Shown here: in pieces, positions 7,610 to 15,285 of the stretch | Layout of the letters: every line of letters starts with the position of its first letter | How positions within the stretch are numbered: position 1 is the first letter of the stretch | Assembly: GCA_964388965.1 (NCBI GenBank) | Contig: CAYMCP010000005.1 | Span: forward strand, 12,714 to 76,713 | Direction of reading: 5' to 3' | From: Albibeggiatoa sp964388965 | GTDB taxonomy: Bacteria > Pseudomonadota > Gammaproteobacteria > Beggiatoales > Beggiatoaceae | DNA length: 64,000 nucleotides | Notes under the pieces: model-generated | Databases searched by the model: none | What the model saw: only the letters and a program-made list of their open reading frames with translations | Told to the model about the DNA's origin: nothing | Made by a program: the position numbers and the translations under genes

Positions 7610-9784
7610 TTAATCAGAAAACTCATTGCAACGGTCTAAATATACTCTAGCGGCATCATCATGTTCATTAATGCTCAACACTTTTTCAAATGCTTTACGT
7701 GCCGCCTCCAACTCACCACCGTGATAATACACACAACCTTCCTCAAAATCATTGAGAGTTTTGGCTTTTAATTCCACTGATTCAGGATAATCGCCATCAA
7801 ATACTTCATATACTGTGACCGCTTCTGACTTACCCTTTACGGTAACACGGTCAATCACACGAATGTGATAACGTGAAATATCCTCCAAATTTTGATAAGT
7901 TTGATCGGTAATTAATAATGCTGTGCCATAAATTTTAGTTAAACCTTCAATTCGCGCTGCCAAATTTACCGCGTCAGAAATGACTGTACCATCCATTCGA
8001 TTTGGACCACCAACTGTACCGAGCATTAAAGGACCTGTATTTAAACCAATACCAATTTTAATTGCTTGATAATTTGCTTCTTGTAATAAAATATTATATT
8101 CAACCAAGCCTTTTAGCATTGCAACCGCACCTTGTACCGCGTCGTCGGCACTCGTTGGGAATAATGCCATAATCGCATCACCGATATATTTATCTACAAA
8201 TCCACGATGTTCGCCGATAATTGGCTCCATTTGTCCCAAATAAATATTAATAAAGTCAAAATTTTCTTGTGGTGTCATTTTTTCTGACATGGCAGTAAAG
8301 CCACGAATATCACAAAATAAAATCGTCATTTCCTGCTCAACATGATCGCCTAATTGAACGTCTACGACACTTTCTTTATTTAGTAATTTTAAAAATTCGC
8401 GCGGGATAAATCGCTCATAGGCTTTATTAAGTTCAAATAACTCGTTAGTAAATTTCTGTCGAGCGGCTTCAACTTCCTCTGGTGTCTTGCAGCGTTCGAT
8501 GTAGGATAATGCAGCTTGATCATGCGGATTTTTCGCTACCACTTCCTCAAATAATTTTCTGGCTCGCTCAAATTTTTTACCGTGATATGAGGCGCAAGCT
8601 TCTTCAAAATATTCCAACGTCTCATCTTTTAACGCTAATTGCTCTGGCGTATCTGCTTCAAATACTTCATATACCATGACTGAGTTTTTATTTTTACCTT
8701 TACTCTTGATACGGTCAATCACGCGAATATTATACTCAAATTTATTTTCTAAGCGGTTAAAAGTTGTTTCTGTGATTAATAGTGGCGTTTTATAAGTTTT
8801 CGTTAAATCTTCGATTCGTGCCGTGACACTGACAGCTTCCGCGATAACGGTACCATCCATCCGATTTTGACCGCCAACTGTCCCTAACATTAACATACCG
8901 GTGTGCATTCCAATACCAATAGAAATAAAGGGATAACCTGCTTCTTTGAGTAATTCATTATAATCATCTAATTTTTTTAACATGGCAATTGCCCCACGCA
9001 CGGCATCATCAGCGCAAGTAGGAAATAATGCCATAATCCCATCGCCTATATATTTATCAATGAAACCGTTATGTTCTCGAATAACAGGCTCCATCTGCCC
9101 CAAATAAATATTGATAAAATCAAAACGTTCCTCTGGAGTCATATTTTCAGAAATTTCGGTAAAACCACGAATATCGGAAAACATAACGGTCATTTCTTTT
9201 TCAACCAAATCGCCTAGTTTAATATCTAAAATATTTTTACAACCTAATACGTTCAAAAATTCCTGTGGCACAAAACGTTTGTACATATCACTAAATTGTA
9301 CTAATTGATTTTTATGCTCTTCGGTTTCGTGCTGAATAACGGAGATTTGTTTTTTTAAATCCGCAATAACTTGTTGTTGAGTTTCAATTTGCTGCTGTAG
9401 ATTTTGCACTGCCAGGTGGATTTCAATGCGTGCAAGTACCTCTTCAATCTGAAATGGACGTGTAAGATAATCGAGACCACCAATATTAAAACCACGTACT
9501 TTATCGACTGACTCATTTATACTTACCATGAATAAAACAGGTACATCTTTGATTTGACGGTTTTTTTTAAGTTGTTCGCACAAGGTAAAGCCGTCAGGTG
9601 CTGGCATGATAACATCAAGTAAAATGAGATTTGGTACATTGGATTCAATCAGTTGCAACGCCTCCTCTCCATTTTTTGCAACAAGAACTTCGTAGTCATT
9701 TGTAGATAAGAATTCGTACAACACGCTCACGTTGTCTGGTTCATCATCCACAATGAGAATTGTCGGTGATTGTTGCAGGGTCAT
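7610..9784 (-). CDS. Receiver protein with two class III cyclase domains
   Basis: A 724-residue soluble protein: REC (about 9-122, Asp in LLDVIMP), a coiled coil, cyclase homology domain 1 (about 195-370), a short TPR-like helical pair, cyclase domain 2 (about 475-650) and a second helical pair. Both domains keep the metal-binding Asp pair (SDIRGFT with IGDGIMALFP; CDIRGFT with IGDAIMALFP). Domain 2 has the normal DAVNLAARIE with base-selecting Asp and transition-state Asn and Arg. In domain 1 this reads EAVSVTARIE, with Asp to Glu and Asn to Ser, so it is probably inactive or regulatory. The product is likely cAMP from domain 2, switched by phosphorylation, but the substrate is inferred. Confidence 0.88.
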   Translation of the reverse strand: MTLQQSPTILIVDDEPDNVSVLYEFLSTNDYEVLVAKNGEEALQLIESNVPNLILLDVIMPAPDGFTLCEQLKKNRQIKDVPVLFMVSINESVDKVRGFNIGGLDYLTRPFQIEEVLARIEIHLAVQNLQQQIETQQQVIADLKKQISVIQHETEEHKNQLVQFSDMYKRFVPQEFLNVLGCKNILDIKLGDLVEKEMTVMFSDIRGFTEISENMTPEERFDFINIYLGQMEPVIREHNGFIDKYIGDGIMALFPTCADDAVRGAIAMLKKLDDYNELLKEAGYPFISIGIGMHTGMLMLGTVGGQNRMDGTVIAEAVSVTARIEDLTKTYKTPLLITETTFNRLENKFEYNIRVIDRIKSKGKNKNSVMVYEVFEADTPEQLALKDETLEYFEEACASYHGKKFERARKLFEEVVAKNPHDQAALSYIERCKTPEEVEAARQKFTNELFELNKAYERFIPREFLKLLNKESVVDVQLGDHVEQEMTILFCDIRGFTAMSEKMTPQENFDFINIYLGQMEPIIGEHRGFVDKYIGDAIMALFPTSADDAVQGAVAMLKGLVEYNILLQEANYQAIKIGIGLNTGPLMLGTVGGPNRMDGTVISDAVNLAARIEGLTKIYGTALLITDQTYQNLEDISRYHIRVIDRVTVKGKSEAVTVYEVFDGDYPESVELKAKTLNDFEEGCVYYHGGELEAARKAFEKVLSINEHDDAARVYLDRCNEFSD

Positions 9785-9983
9785 ATCTTAGGACGATTGT
9801 TGAAGACCTTTAGGGAAATGCTAAGTGCAATAAGGAAGTGGCAATAATACCACATTGCTGAGAAAAAAATCGCGGCTTTTGATAGCAGTTAATGAGAAAA
9901 TTTGCTTAAATATTTTTTACTGTGTTAGCTATTGAAAAATGTTACTATTTGTATTCTTATTTTATGTATGAAGAAAATTTGTT

Positions 9984-10172
9984 ATGAAAGCGATTTTTTT
10001 ATATTTATTACTAGCTATTTTATCCGCGTGCGGTAATGAAACAGCTCAAACTGCAGAGCCGCAAAAACCAAAAGCAATACAGGATGCAGAGCAGGTTGAA
10101 GAAATTTTGAAACAAAAAGCGGAAGCAGATAAAAAACTGATTGATGAACAAGGGGTTAAAGAATCTGAGTAG
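9984..10172 (+). CDS. Small lipoprotein
   Basis: A 62-residue protein with a short hydrophobic signal peptide and the lipobox LSAC (Cys at about residue 16), so it should be lipidated and anchored in a membrane. The mature part is only ~46 residues, charged and rich in Lys, Glu and Gln, with a predicted helix near QDAEQVEEILKQKAEADKK. It resembles the many small lipoproteins of unknown function that brace or regulate envelope complexes, but no family was recognised. It is monocistronic and followed by a strong terminator. Confidence 0.65.
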   Translation: MKAIFLYLLLAILSACGNETAQTAEPQKPKAIQDAEQVEEILKQKAEADKKLIDEQGVKESE

Positions 10173-10275
10173 TCAATTACAGTTTATATCACGTTAGGAT
10201 TAAAATATAATTTAGTAGCTAGAAATTATTAATTGATTCCGGATGCGCGTCGAATTTATCGTGTCTTCTGCGGTG

Positions 10276-10300
10276 CTCCCAAATTTTATTTGGGAGTTTT
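10276..10300 (+). terminator. Intrinsic terminator after the small lipoprotein gene
   Basis: A perfect 9-bp stem (CTCCCAAAT pairing with ATTTGGGAG), with a loop of only a few bases, followed by TTTT. It lies about 100 bp behind the lipoprotein stop and before the convergent PilT-like gene. Confidence 0.8.
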
Positions 10301-10385
10301 AGAAGAATCTCAAAAATAAAGCTTTTTTAGTCTGTTACCGTTGGAATCTGAATAAAATTTACTTAAAACAACGTGTTAGATTGCT

Positions 10386-11804
10386 TTAACCAAAGTTGAT
10401 TTTGCCTTCCAAATCGTTACGTGAATCTGCGTTTTTCAATGCTTCTTCCATGCTAATTTTCCCCGCTTTATACAGATCGTAGAGTGCATCATCAAAAGAT
10501 TTCATTCCCTTTGTGCCGCTTGATTTCATCGCGTCCTTTATTTCTGATAATTGCCCTTTCAAAATTAAACCAGCAATATGCGGTGTATTAATCATAATTT
10601 CGATTGCTGCACAACGCTTTCCACGTACATCCGGAATTAAACGTTGCGAAATTACTGCGTTAACGTTAGCGGACATATCCATAAATAATTGTTTATGTTT
10701 TTCCGTTGGGAACATATTGATACAACGATCTAATGCTTGGTTTGCGGTATTGGCGTGCATGGTAGAAATACATAAGTGACCTGTATTAGCCAATTCTAAA
10801 GCCGCTTCCATTGTTTCCTCTGTACGAATTTCACCAATTAAAATAACATCAGGAGCTTCCCGTAATGAGGCTTTAATTGCAGCGGCATACGACGCTGTAT
10901 CAACACCAACTTCACGTTGATTAACGATAGACATTTGATTAGGATGAGAAAATTCAACAGGGTCTTCAATAGTTAAAATATGACCGGGTGAATTAGCATT
11001 ACGGTGATCGATCATCGCGGCTAAGGTAGTGGATTTACCTGAACCAGTCCCGCCTACCATTAACAGCAATCCGCGCTTTGACATAATTAATTCAAGCAAT
11101 ACCTCCGGCAAACCCATTACTTTTGCGTTAGGAATTGCTGAGGGAATTAAACGCATAACCATACCGATAGTGCGACGTTGGAAAAACGCATTAGCACGGA
11201 AACGTCCACTATTGTCTGGCATGGCAATCGCAAAGTCTAAATCTTTGGTTTTTTCAAATTGCTCAATTTGCTCGTCGGTCATGATTGAAAAGGCGCATTT
11301 GCGAGTAATTTCCGCGTCCGCGACAAATGTACTTAGTGGTATCGCGCGCCCTGAAATTTTGGCTTTGATTTGTGAACCTGCGGTTAAAAATAAATCCGAC
11401 CCATCACGTTGAATCATTAAACGCAAATAATCGAGTAAGTTGGTACTGTCAATAAGACCGTCGTCTTCTGCTACTTCTACTTTCGCCTCTTCTTTCTTTT
11501 CCGGCTCCGGTTTGATAGTAACGTTGAGACATACTGCTTTTTTGTTTACCGAAATATCGACGCTAAAATGACCATGTGTATTGCTGGTATCAAGTTGTAA
11601 TGATTTAGTTTTAGAAAATTGTTTTTTCTGATCCTCTGACATAAGCTCATACGCTGCTGCTTTAGTCATTTCGCCAGTCAAGGTATTTTTGCCTACGGGC
11701 TTGTATTGTTTACCCATTTTAATTTGGACGGGTGAACCTGCTTCTAATCTTAGTTCCTCACCTTTTTTCTCAATCATCAATTTTAAATACGGAGTTAAAT
11801 CCAT
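10386..11804 (-). CDS. PilT/PilU-like ATPase with duplicated N-terminal domain
   Basis: A 472-residue hexameric-type secretion ATPase of the retraction class. The core (about 120-472) is normal: N-terminal PAS-like domain starting LLDYLRLMIQRDGSDLFLTAG, Walker A GGTGSGKST, Asp box ILTIEDPVEF, Walker B VILIGEIR, His box STMHANT, and the C-terminal DLEGKINFG shared with its neighbour. In front of it, residues 1-100 repeat the same N-terminal domain in degenerate form (LTPYLKLMIEKKGEELRLEAG, no catalytic residues) joined by a Glu/Lys-rich linker. This length, about 120 residues above usual PilT or PilU, is unusual. Last of three same-strand genes. It probably powers pilus or surface-fibre retraction. 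Confidence 0.85.
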   Translation of the reverse strand: MDLTPYLKLMIEKKGEELRLEAGSPVQIKMGKQYKPVGKNTLTGEMTKAAAYELMSEDQKKQFSKTKSLQLDTSNTHGHFSVDISVNKKAVCLNVTIKPEPEKKEEAKVEVAEDDGLIDSTNLLDYLRLMIQRDGSDLFLTAGSQIKAKISGRAIPLSTFVADAEITRKCAFSIMTDEQIEQFEKTKDLDFAIAMPDNSGRFRANAFFQRRTIGMVMRLIPSAIPNAKVMGLPEVLLELIMSKRGLLLMVGGTGSGKSTTLAAMIDHRNANSPGHILTIEDPVEFSHPNQMSIVNQREVGVDTASYAAAIKASLREAPDVILIGEIRTEETMEAALELANTGHLCISTMHANTANQALDRCINMFPTEKHKQLFMDMSANVNAVISQRLIPDVRGKRCAAIEIMINTPHIAGLILKGQLSEIKDAMKSSGTKGMKSFDDALYDLYKAGKISMEEALKNADSRNDLEGKINFG

Positions 11805-11925
11805 AACGCGCTACCTATGCTCACAATTAACTCAGAAAATTGTACACCAATGTGTTATTAAATAACTATAGAAAATAATTAGGATGCAGTCGGAAAATAG
11901 ATTTTATACGTTGTTTAAATTTTAC

Positions 11926-13242
11926 TTACGCTGCTAACTTTATATCCATTTCGTGTCCTAATTTGTGTCTACCCCATGCCAACGCATATTGATCAATATC
12001 TAACAACCATTCTCTAAGTGGTTTCGGTGTCCAATCTAATGGGTGCATCGGAATTGTACCAGTACGACCTTCTACATCGTCCAATTCGCAATGCGATTGG
12101 TGCAACGGCGCGGCTGACCAAGCGCGTAATGGATTGCGCACGACTGGTACACCTGCCAACGTTGCCATACCAATCGTTTCAATCGTATTCAAATAACGCC
12201 CTTTACCGCGACGAATTTGTGTATCAACCGTTGTTGTTGGGTCTAAAATAAAGCCATCAATGCCGTAAGGACCTGATGTTACTAATAAATAATCTGGATG
12301 TGTTTCTTCGACGTAATTGCAAGCAAAACCACTAGGATGAGTTTGTTTGCGAGAAAAACGTGGTTCTATCCATAAACTGATTTCAACACCCATTTTGTGT
12401 AATTTTACTTCTCCCCCTAAAAATAATGCGCCAACAGGATCGGTGTACGAAATCCAGTTTAAACTTTCCAACGCTCTGAGCAATTTCACGCCACACCAAC
12501 GTTGGTATAAATATGGTGTATCAGCGATTTCGACTGTTCCTTGTAACAAATGGTGTAAATAACCGGGCAAATAGTCTTTAGGATGTGTTAGTTGTTGCGC
12601 GTATACTCGTAATTGTGTCCAAGCTTGTGAGCGTGGAAATGGGTAAGGTAACGATTCAGAGGCGACAAAACGATGTTGTACAGTACGCATTAAGGTGGCG
12701 CGTGCATGTTCTAATTTACTTTGAGCCTCCTGCAAACGGGAACGCATACTCAGTAATGTACCGCGATCATTTTGCGCAAAATCAGATTGACCCTGCTGAT
12801 TGAGTAAAGAATCATCAATATATTTAGTGTTGCGATCTAATACATTTTCCAATTCACTTTGTTGTAATTCCAGTAGGTACAATAACCAACGCAATGGACG
12901 TGTATCGACTTCCGTTATTGGTAACACGCTCAACCAACGTGCAGGTAATAATTTACGATTTTTATCATATTGATAATCACTACTACGCCGTGATAATTTG
13001 GCACGTTTTGGCGATGCGTAATAGTGTACTTGAAATTTATGCGTTGTCTCTGCGGTTTCCAATTCAGCAATAAGACGTGGAATCAAGCTGGTTAAATAGT
13101 CAATTGCATGTAATAACGAGCTGGTACTTGCCACTGTACCAATACTAGTAGAAACTTGTTGAGCGGCATTTAAACCGGGGACAAGCAATTCCGCAGAAAA
13201 ATCTTTTAAATCATCAACAATTTGTTGTATAAACAGGTTCAT
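11926..13242 (-). CDS. Unrecognised 438-residue protein between two PilT-like ATPases
   Basis: No signal peptide or membrane segment. The first half (about 1-230) is helix-rich, with a long coiled-coil-like stretch near residues 135-190. The second half is more globular, beginning near LYQRWCGVKLLRALESL. That phrase and a later PDYLLVTSGPYGIDGFILD segment vaguely recall DUF2357-linked PD-(D/E)XK nucleases, but the expected D-x-K is DPT here, so a nuclease role is not supported. It starts 6 bp after the upstream PilT-like gene and is followed by another, so it is probably a partner or cargo of these ATPases. Function unknown. Confidence 0.6.
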   Translation of the reverse strand: MNLFIQQIVDDLKDFSAELLVPGLNAAQQVSTSIGTVASTSSLLHAIDYLTSLIPRLIAELETAETTHKFQVHYYASPKRAKLSRRSSDYQYDKNRKLLPARWLSVLPITEVDTRPLRWLLYLLELQQSELENVLDRNTKYIDDSLLNQQGQSDFAQNDRGTLLSMRSRLQEAQSKLEHARATLMRTVQHRFVASESLPYPFPRSQAWTQLRVYAQQLTHPKDYLPGYLHHLLQGTVEIADTPYLYQRWCGVKLLRALESLNWISYTDPVGALFLGGEVKLHKMGVEISLWIEPRFSRKQTHPSGFACNYVEETHPDYLLVTSGPYGIDGFILDPTTTVDTQIRRGKGRYLNTIETIGMATLAGVPVVRNPLRAWSAAPLHQSHCELDDVEGRTGTIPMHPLDWTPKPLREWLLDIDQYALAWGRHKLGHEMDIKLAA

Positions 13243-13248
13243 ATTGCA

Positions 13249-14307
13249 CTAACCAAAATTAATTTTTGCCTCTAAATCGGTACGTGAGTGCGCGTGATTC
13301 AACGCCTCTTCCAGAGTAATCAATCCATCACGATATAAGTTATACAATGCCATGTCAAACGTTTGTACGCCTTTATGACCACTATCTTTCATCGCGTCCT
13401 TAATATCTTCAATTTTGCCGTTTAAAATCAAATCTGCGACGTGAGGCGTATTAACCATAATTTCGAGTGCAGCAACACGTTTTTGATCCACACCAAGCAC
13501 AAGGCGTTGTGATAAAACACACACTAAGTTGAGTGACAAATCCATATACAATTGCTTATGCTGTTCGATTTTAAACATATTTATAATACGTTGAACTGCT
13601 TGAAAGGTACTATTTGCATGTAGAGTTGACACGACTAGGTGACCCGTATTAGATAAAGTTAATACTGCGTCCATTGTTTCTCGATCACGAATTTCTCCAA
13701 TCAAAATAACATCGGGAGATTCACGCATTGCACTTTTTAACGCTTTGGCGTAGGAATGTGTATCAATTCCCAGTTCACGTTGATTAATTAGCGATTTTTT
13801 ATGTTCATGTACCACTTCAATTGGGTCTTCAATCATTAAAATATGATCTGCTTGGTGTGCGTTACGATAATCTAACATTGCCGCTAATGTGGTGCTTTTA
13901 CCAGAATTGGTTGCACCTGTCATCAATATCATGCCGCGTTTACGCATAATTAATTCTTTGAGTACTTCAGGCAATCGCAAATCGTCAATATTAGGTACTT
14001 GAGAACGGATGTGACGCATAACAATAGAAACATTCTTTTGCTGTGTAAATACATTTACTCTGAAACGTTCGTGCATTCCCATTGGGACATAAGCCGTATC
14101 AATTTCTAAATTTTTTTCAAAGTATACCCACTGTGCAGCATCCATGAGATGTTTAGCGATTTGCTCAATTTGTTCTGGTGTAAAAATATTTTTGCCCAGA
14201 CTAATGAGTTTACCATTGAGCTTAATTTTCGCGTGTGAGCCTACTGTAAAATAAATATCAGAGGCTTCTCGTTCTACCATTAACCTGAGATACGGTAAAA
14301 TATCCAT
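13249..14307 (-). CDS. PilU-like retraction ATPase
   Basis: A 352-residue ATPase of the PilT/PilU group. N-terminal domain ILPYLRLMVEREASDIYFTVG, Walker A GATNSGKST (Asn replaces the usual Gly), Asp box LMIEDPIEV, Walker B VILIGEIRDRETMDA, His box STLHANS, ending DLEAKINFG. The start is ATG 14307, with GGGAG 6 bases upstream; TTG 14310 is also in frame. First of three same-strand genes (this, the 438-residue protein, and the longer ATPase). PilU assists PilT in type IV pilus retraction; no other pilus gene is near, so what it retracts is not shown. Confidence 0.85.
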   Translation of the reverse strand: MDILPYLRLMVEREASDIYFTVGSHAKIKLNGKLISLGKNIFTPEQIEQIAKHLMDAAQWVYFEKNLEIDTAYVPMGMHERFRVNVFTQQKNVSIVMRHIRSQVPNIDDLRLPEVLKELIMRKRGMILMTGATNSGKSTTLAAMLDYRNAHQADHILMIEDPIEVVHEHKKSLINQRELGIDTHSYAKALKSAMRESPDVILIGEIRDRETMDAVLTLSNTGHLVVSTLHANSTFQAVQRIINMFKIEQHKQLYMDLSLNLVCVLSQRLVLGVDQKRVAALEIMVNTPHVADLILNGKIEDIKDAMKDSGHKGVQTFDMALYNLYRDGLITLEEALNHAHSRTDLEAKINFG

Positions 14308-14388
14308 CAATCAACTCCCAATTGATAAACTAGGTTTTAGTGTAACTCAATAATAACTCGCAGAGATAAGGTTTTATAGAGGGAAGGT

Positions 14389-14735
14389 ATGCCTTGTCCA
14401 TACTTTTGGCTAACTCCTTTGCGAATCAAAATCTTACGACTATTAGGGAATTGTGTCGCTTCAATTTTCTATGATGAGTATGCCATTCAGTTTTATGACC
14501 CAGACCACTCGAAACATGAAGAACGCTATATTTTATTAGGTACTGAAAACTCTGAAAAAGTTTGTAAGTCATTGATTTTAGGTGGAGCGTATTTGCATAA
14601 GTGATTGATTTTATTATAGGCAAAAAAAGTTTTTCGGAGTTCTCAGTAGGTATGAGTCTTAAACCAAATACACTTATTGTTTGCCATTGTTATAGGCAGG
14701 CAGAAACCGTTGTGAGAATAATTTCTGCTAGAAAA
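14389..14735 (+). pseudogene. brnT: brnT-like toxin gene split by a MITE
   Basis: Before the insertion the frame reads FYDEYAIQFYDPDHSKHEER and then YILLG; after it the frame continues GMSLKPNTLIVCHCYR and then VVRIISARKA. Together these match the BrnT toxin pattern (YDPDHS, EERxILLG, RIISARKA), a RelE-fold RNase usually paired with BrnA. The MITE at 14543-14646 interrupts it exactly at ILLG. Deleting the MITE and one copy of TAGGTA restores the frame with no other change. The 5' part is also decayed (a frameshift before IFYDEY) and no brnA follows. Certainly non-functional. Confidence 0.75.
14543..14646. mobile_element. MITE copy inserted in brnT
   Basis: About 104 bp. Ends are CTGAAAACTCTGAAAAAG on the left and, read inward from the right, CTGAGAACTCCGAAAAAC: an imperfect inverted repeat of about 18 bp. 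The element is flanked by direct repeats TAGGTA. The interior is AT-rich with GGAGCGTATTTGCATAAG. Nearly identical to 23754-23857. No ORF, so it depends on an outside transposase. Confidence 0.85.
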
Positions 14736-14782
14736 GCGGATGTAGAATCCATAGTCCCGTTATGCAAGTTTAGTGGCGAGGG

Positions 14783-15133
14783 TATTGACTGCTGTTGTAT
14801 TTTTCCGGGCATGGTGTCAAAGACTTTTACAACCGCTTTTATCTCACCAGTAGCGAAACGGTCAAAGAAAGCGACGGTAATCTGCGCAAAGCCACAGTTT
14901 TATCTGCGAGTTTTTGCCATGACCTACTACAAGACTGTCCGGTACGGCGCAAGATCGTGATTCTCGATAGCTGTATGAGTGCTGCCTTTTCCGAAAACCC
15001 GGCACTCCTTCCCTTATCGCCCGCGCCGCCTTCATTGCCCTGCTGCTGTCTCACCCCTTTATCGGTTTCTACAGCTTGGGCGGTGCTTGGCTGCTGCGTT
15101 AGCAGGACGTTTTCCCTCTTTGAACTGAAGTAA
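14783..15133 (+). pseudogene. Metacaspase (peptidase C14) fragment
   Basis: From about 14789 the sequence reads YFSGHGVKDFYNRFYL and, further on, RRKIVILDSCMSAAF: the catalytic His (SGHG) and Cys (DSCxSA, normally DxCxSG) blocks of the caspase-like C14 family at about the right distance (about 65 residues apart). There is no N-terminal half; a TGA stop lies just before. After the Cys block the frame changes: the next frame gives a hydrophobic stretch ending GGAWLLR, a probable membrane segment. The fragment is clearly richer in G and C than its neighbours, so it probably came by transfer and then decayed. Confidence 0.55.
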
Positions 15134-15285
15134 CATCATAATTTAAACAAAAGTAAGTACTCAGACATCACTCAAAGCCTTAGTGATTTAGATCAATATG
15201 ATCATAATCAAGCTAAAAATCGTGCGTTTGTGAACAGAAATCAGTAAAATAGATTGAAAGTAGACTACACCAACGAGGGATAAGT

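Noticed and set aside
10386..11804. Calling the longer ATPase simply PilT, or a PilB-type extension motor
   Set aside because: It has the retraction-type C-terminus and no PilB N-terminal MshEN domain; the extra N-terminal copy prevents a plain PilT name.
11926..13242. Active PD-(D/E)XK nuclease
   Set aside because: The D-x-K element reads DPT and no other plausible Lys is placed correctly.
14839..15054. Small minus-strand ORFs opposite the metacaspase relic
   Set aside because: They mirror the GC-rich C14 reading and show no recognisable protein character.
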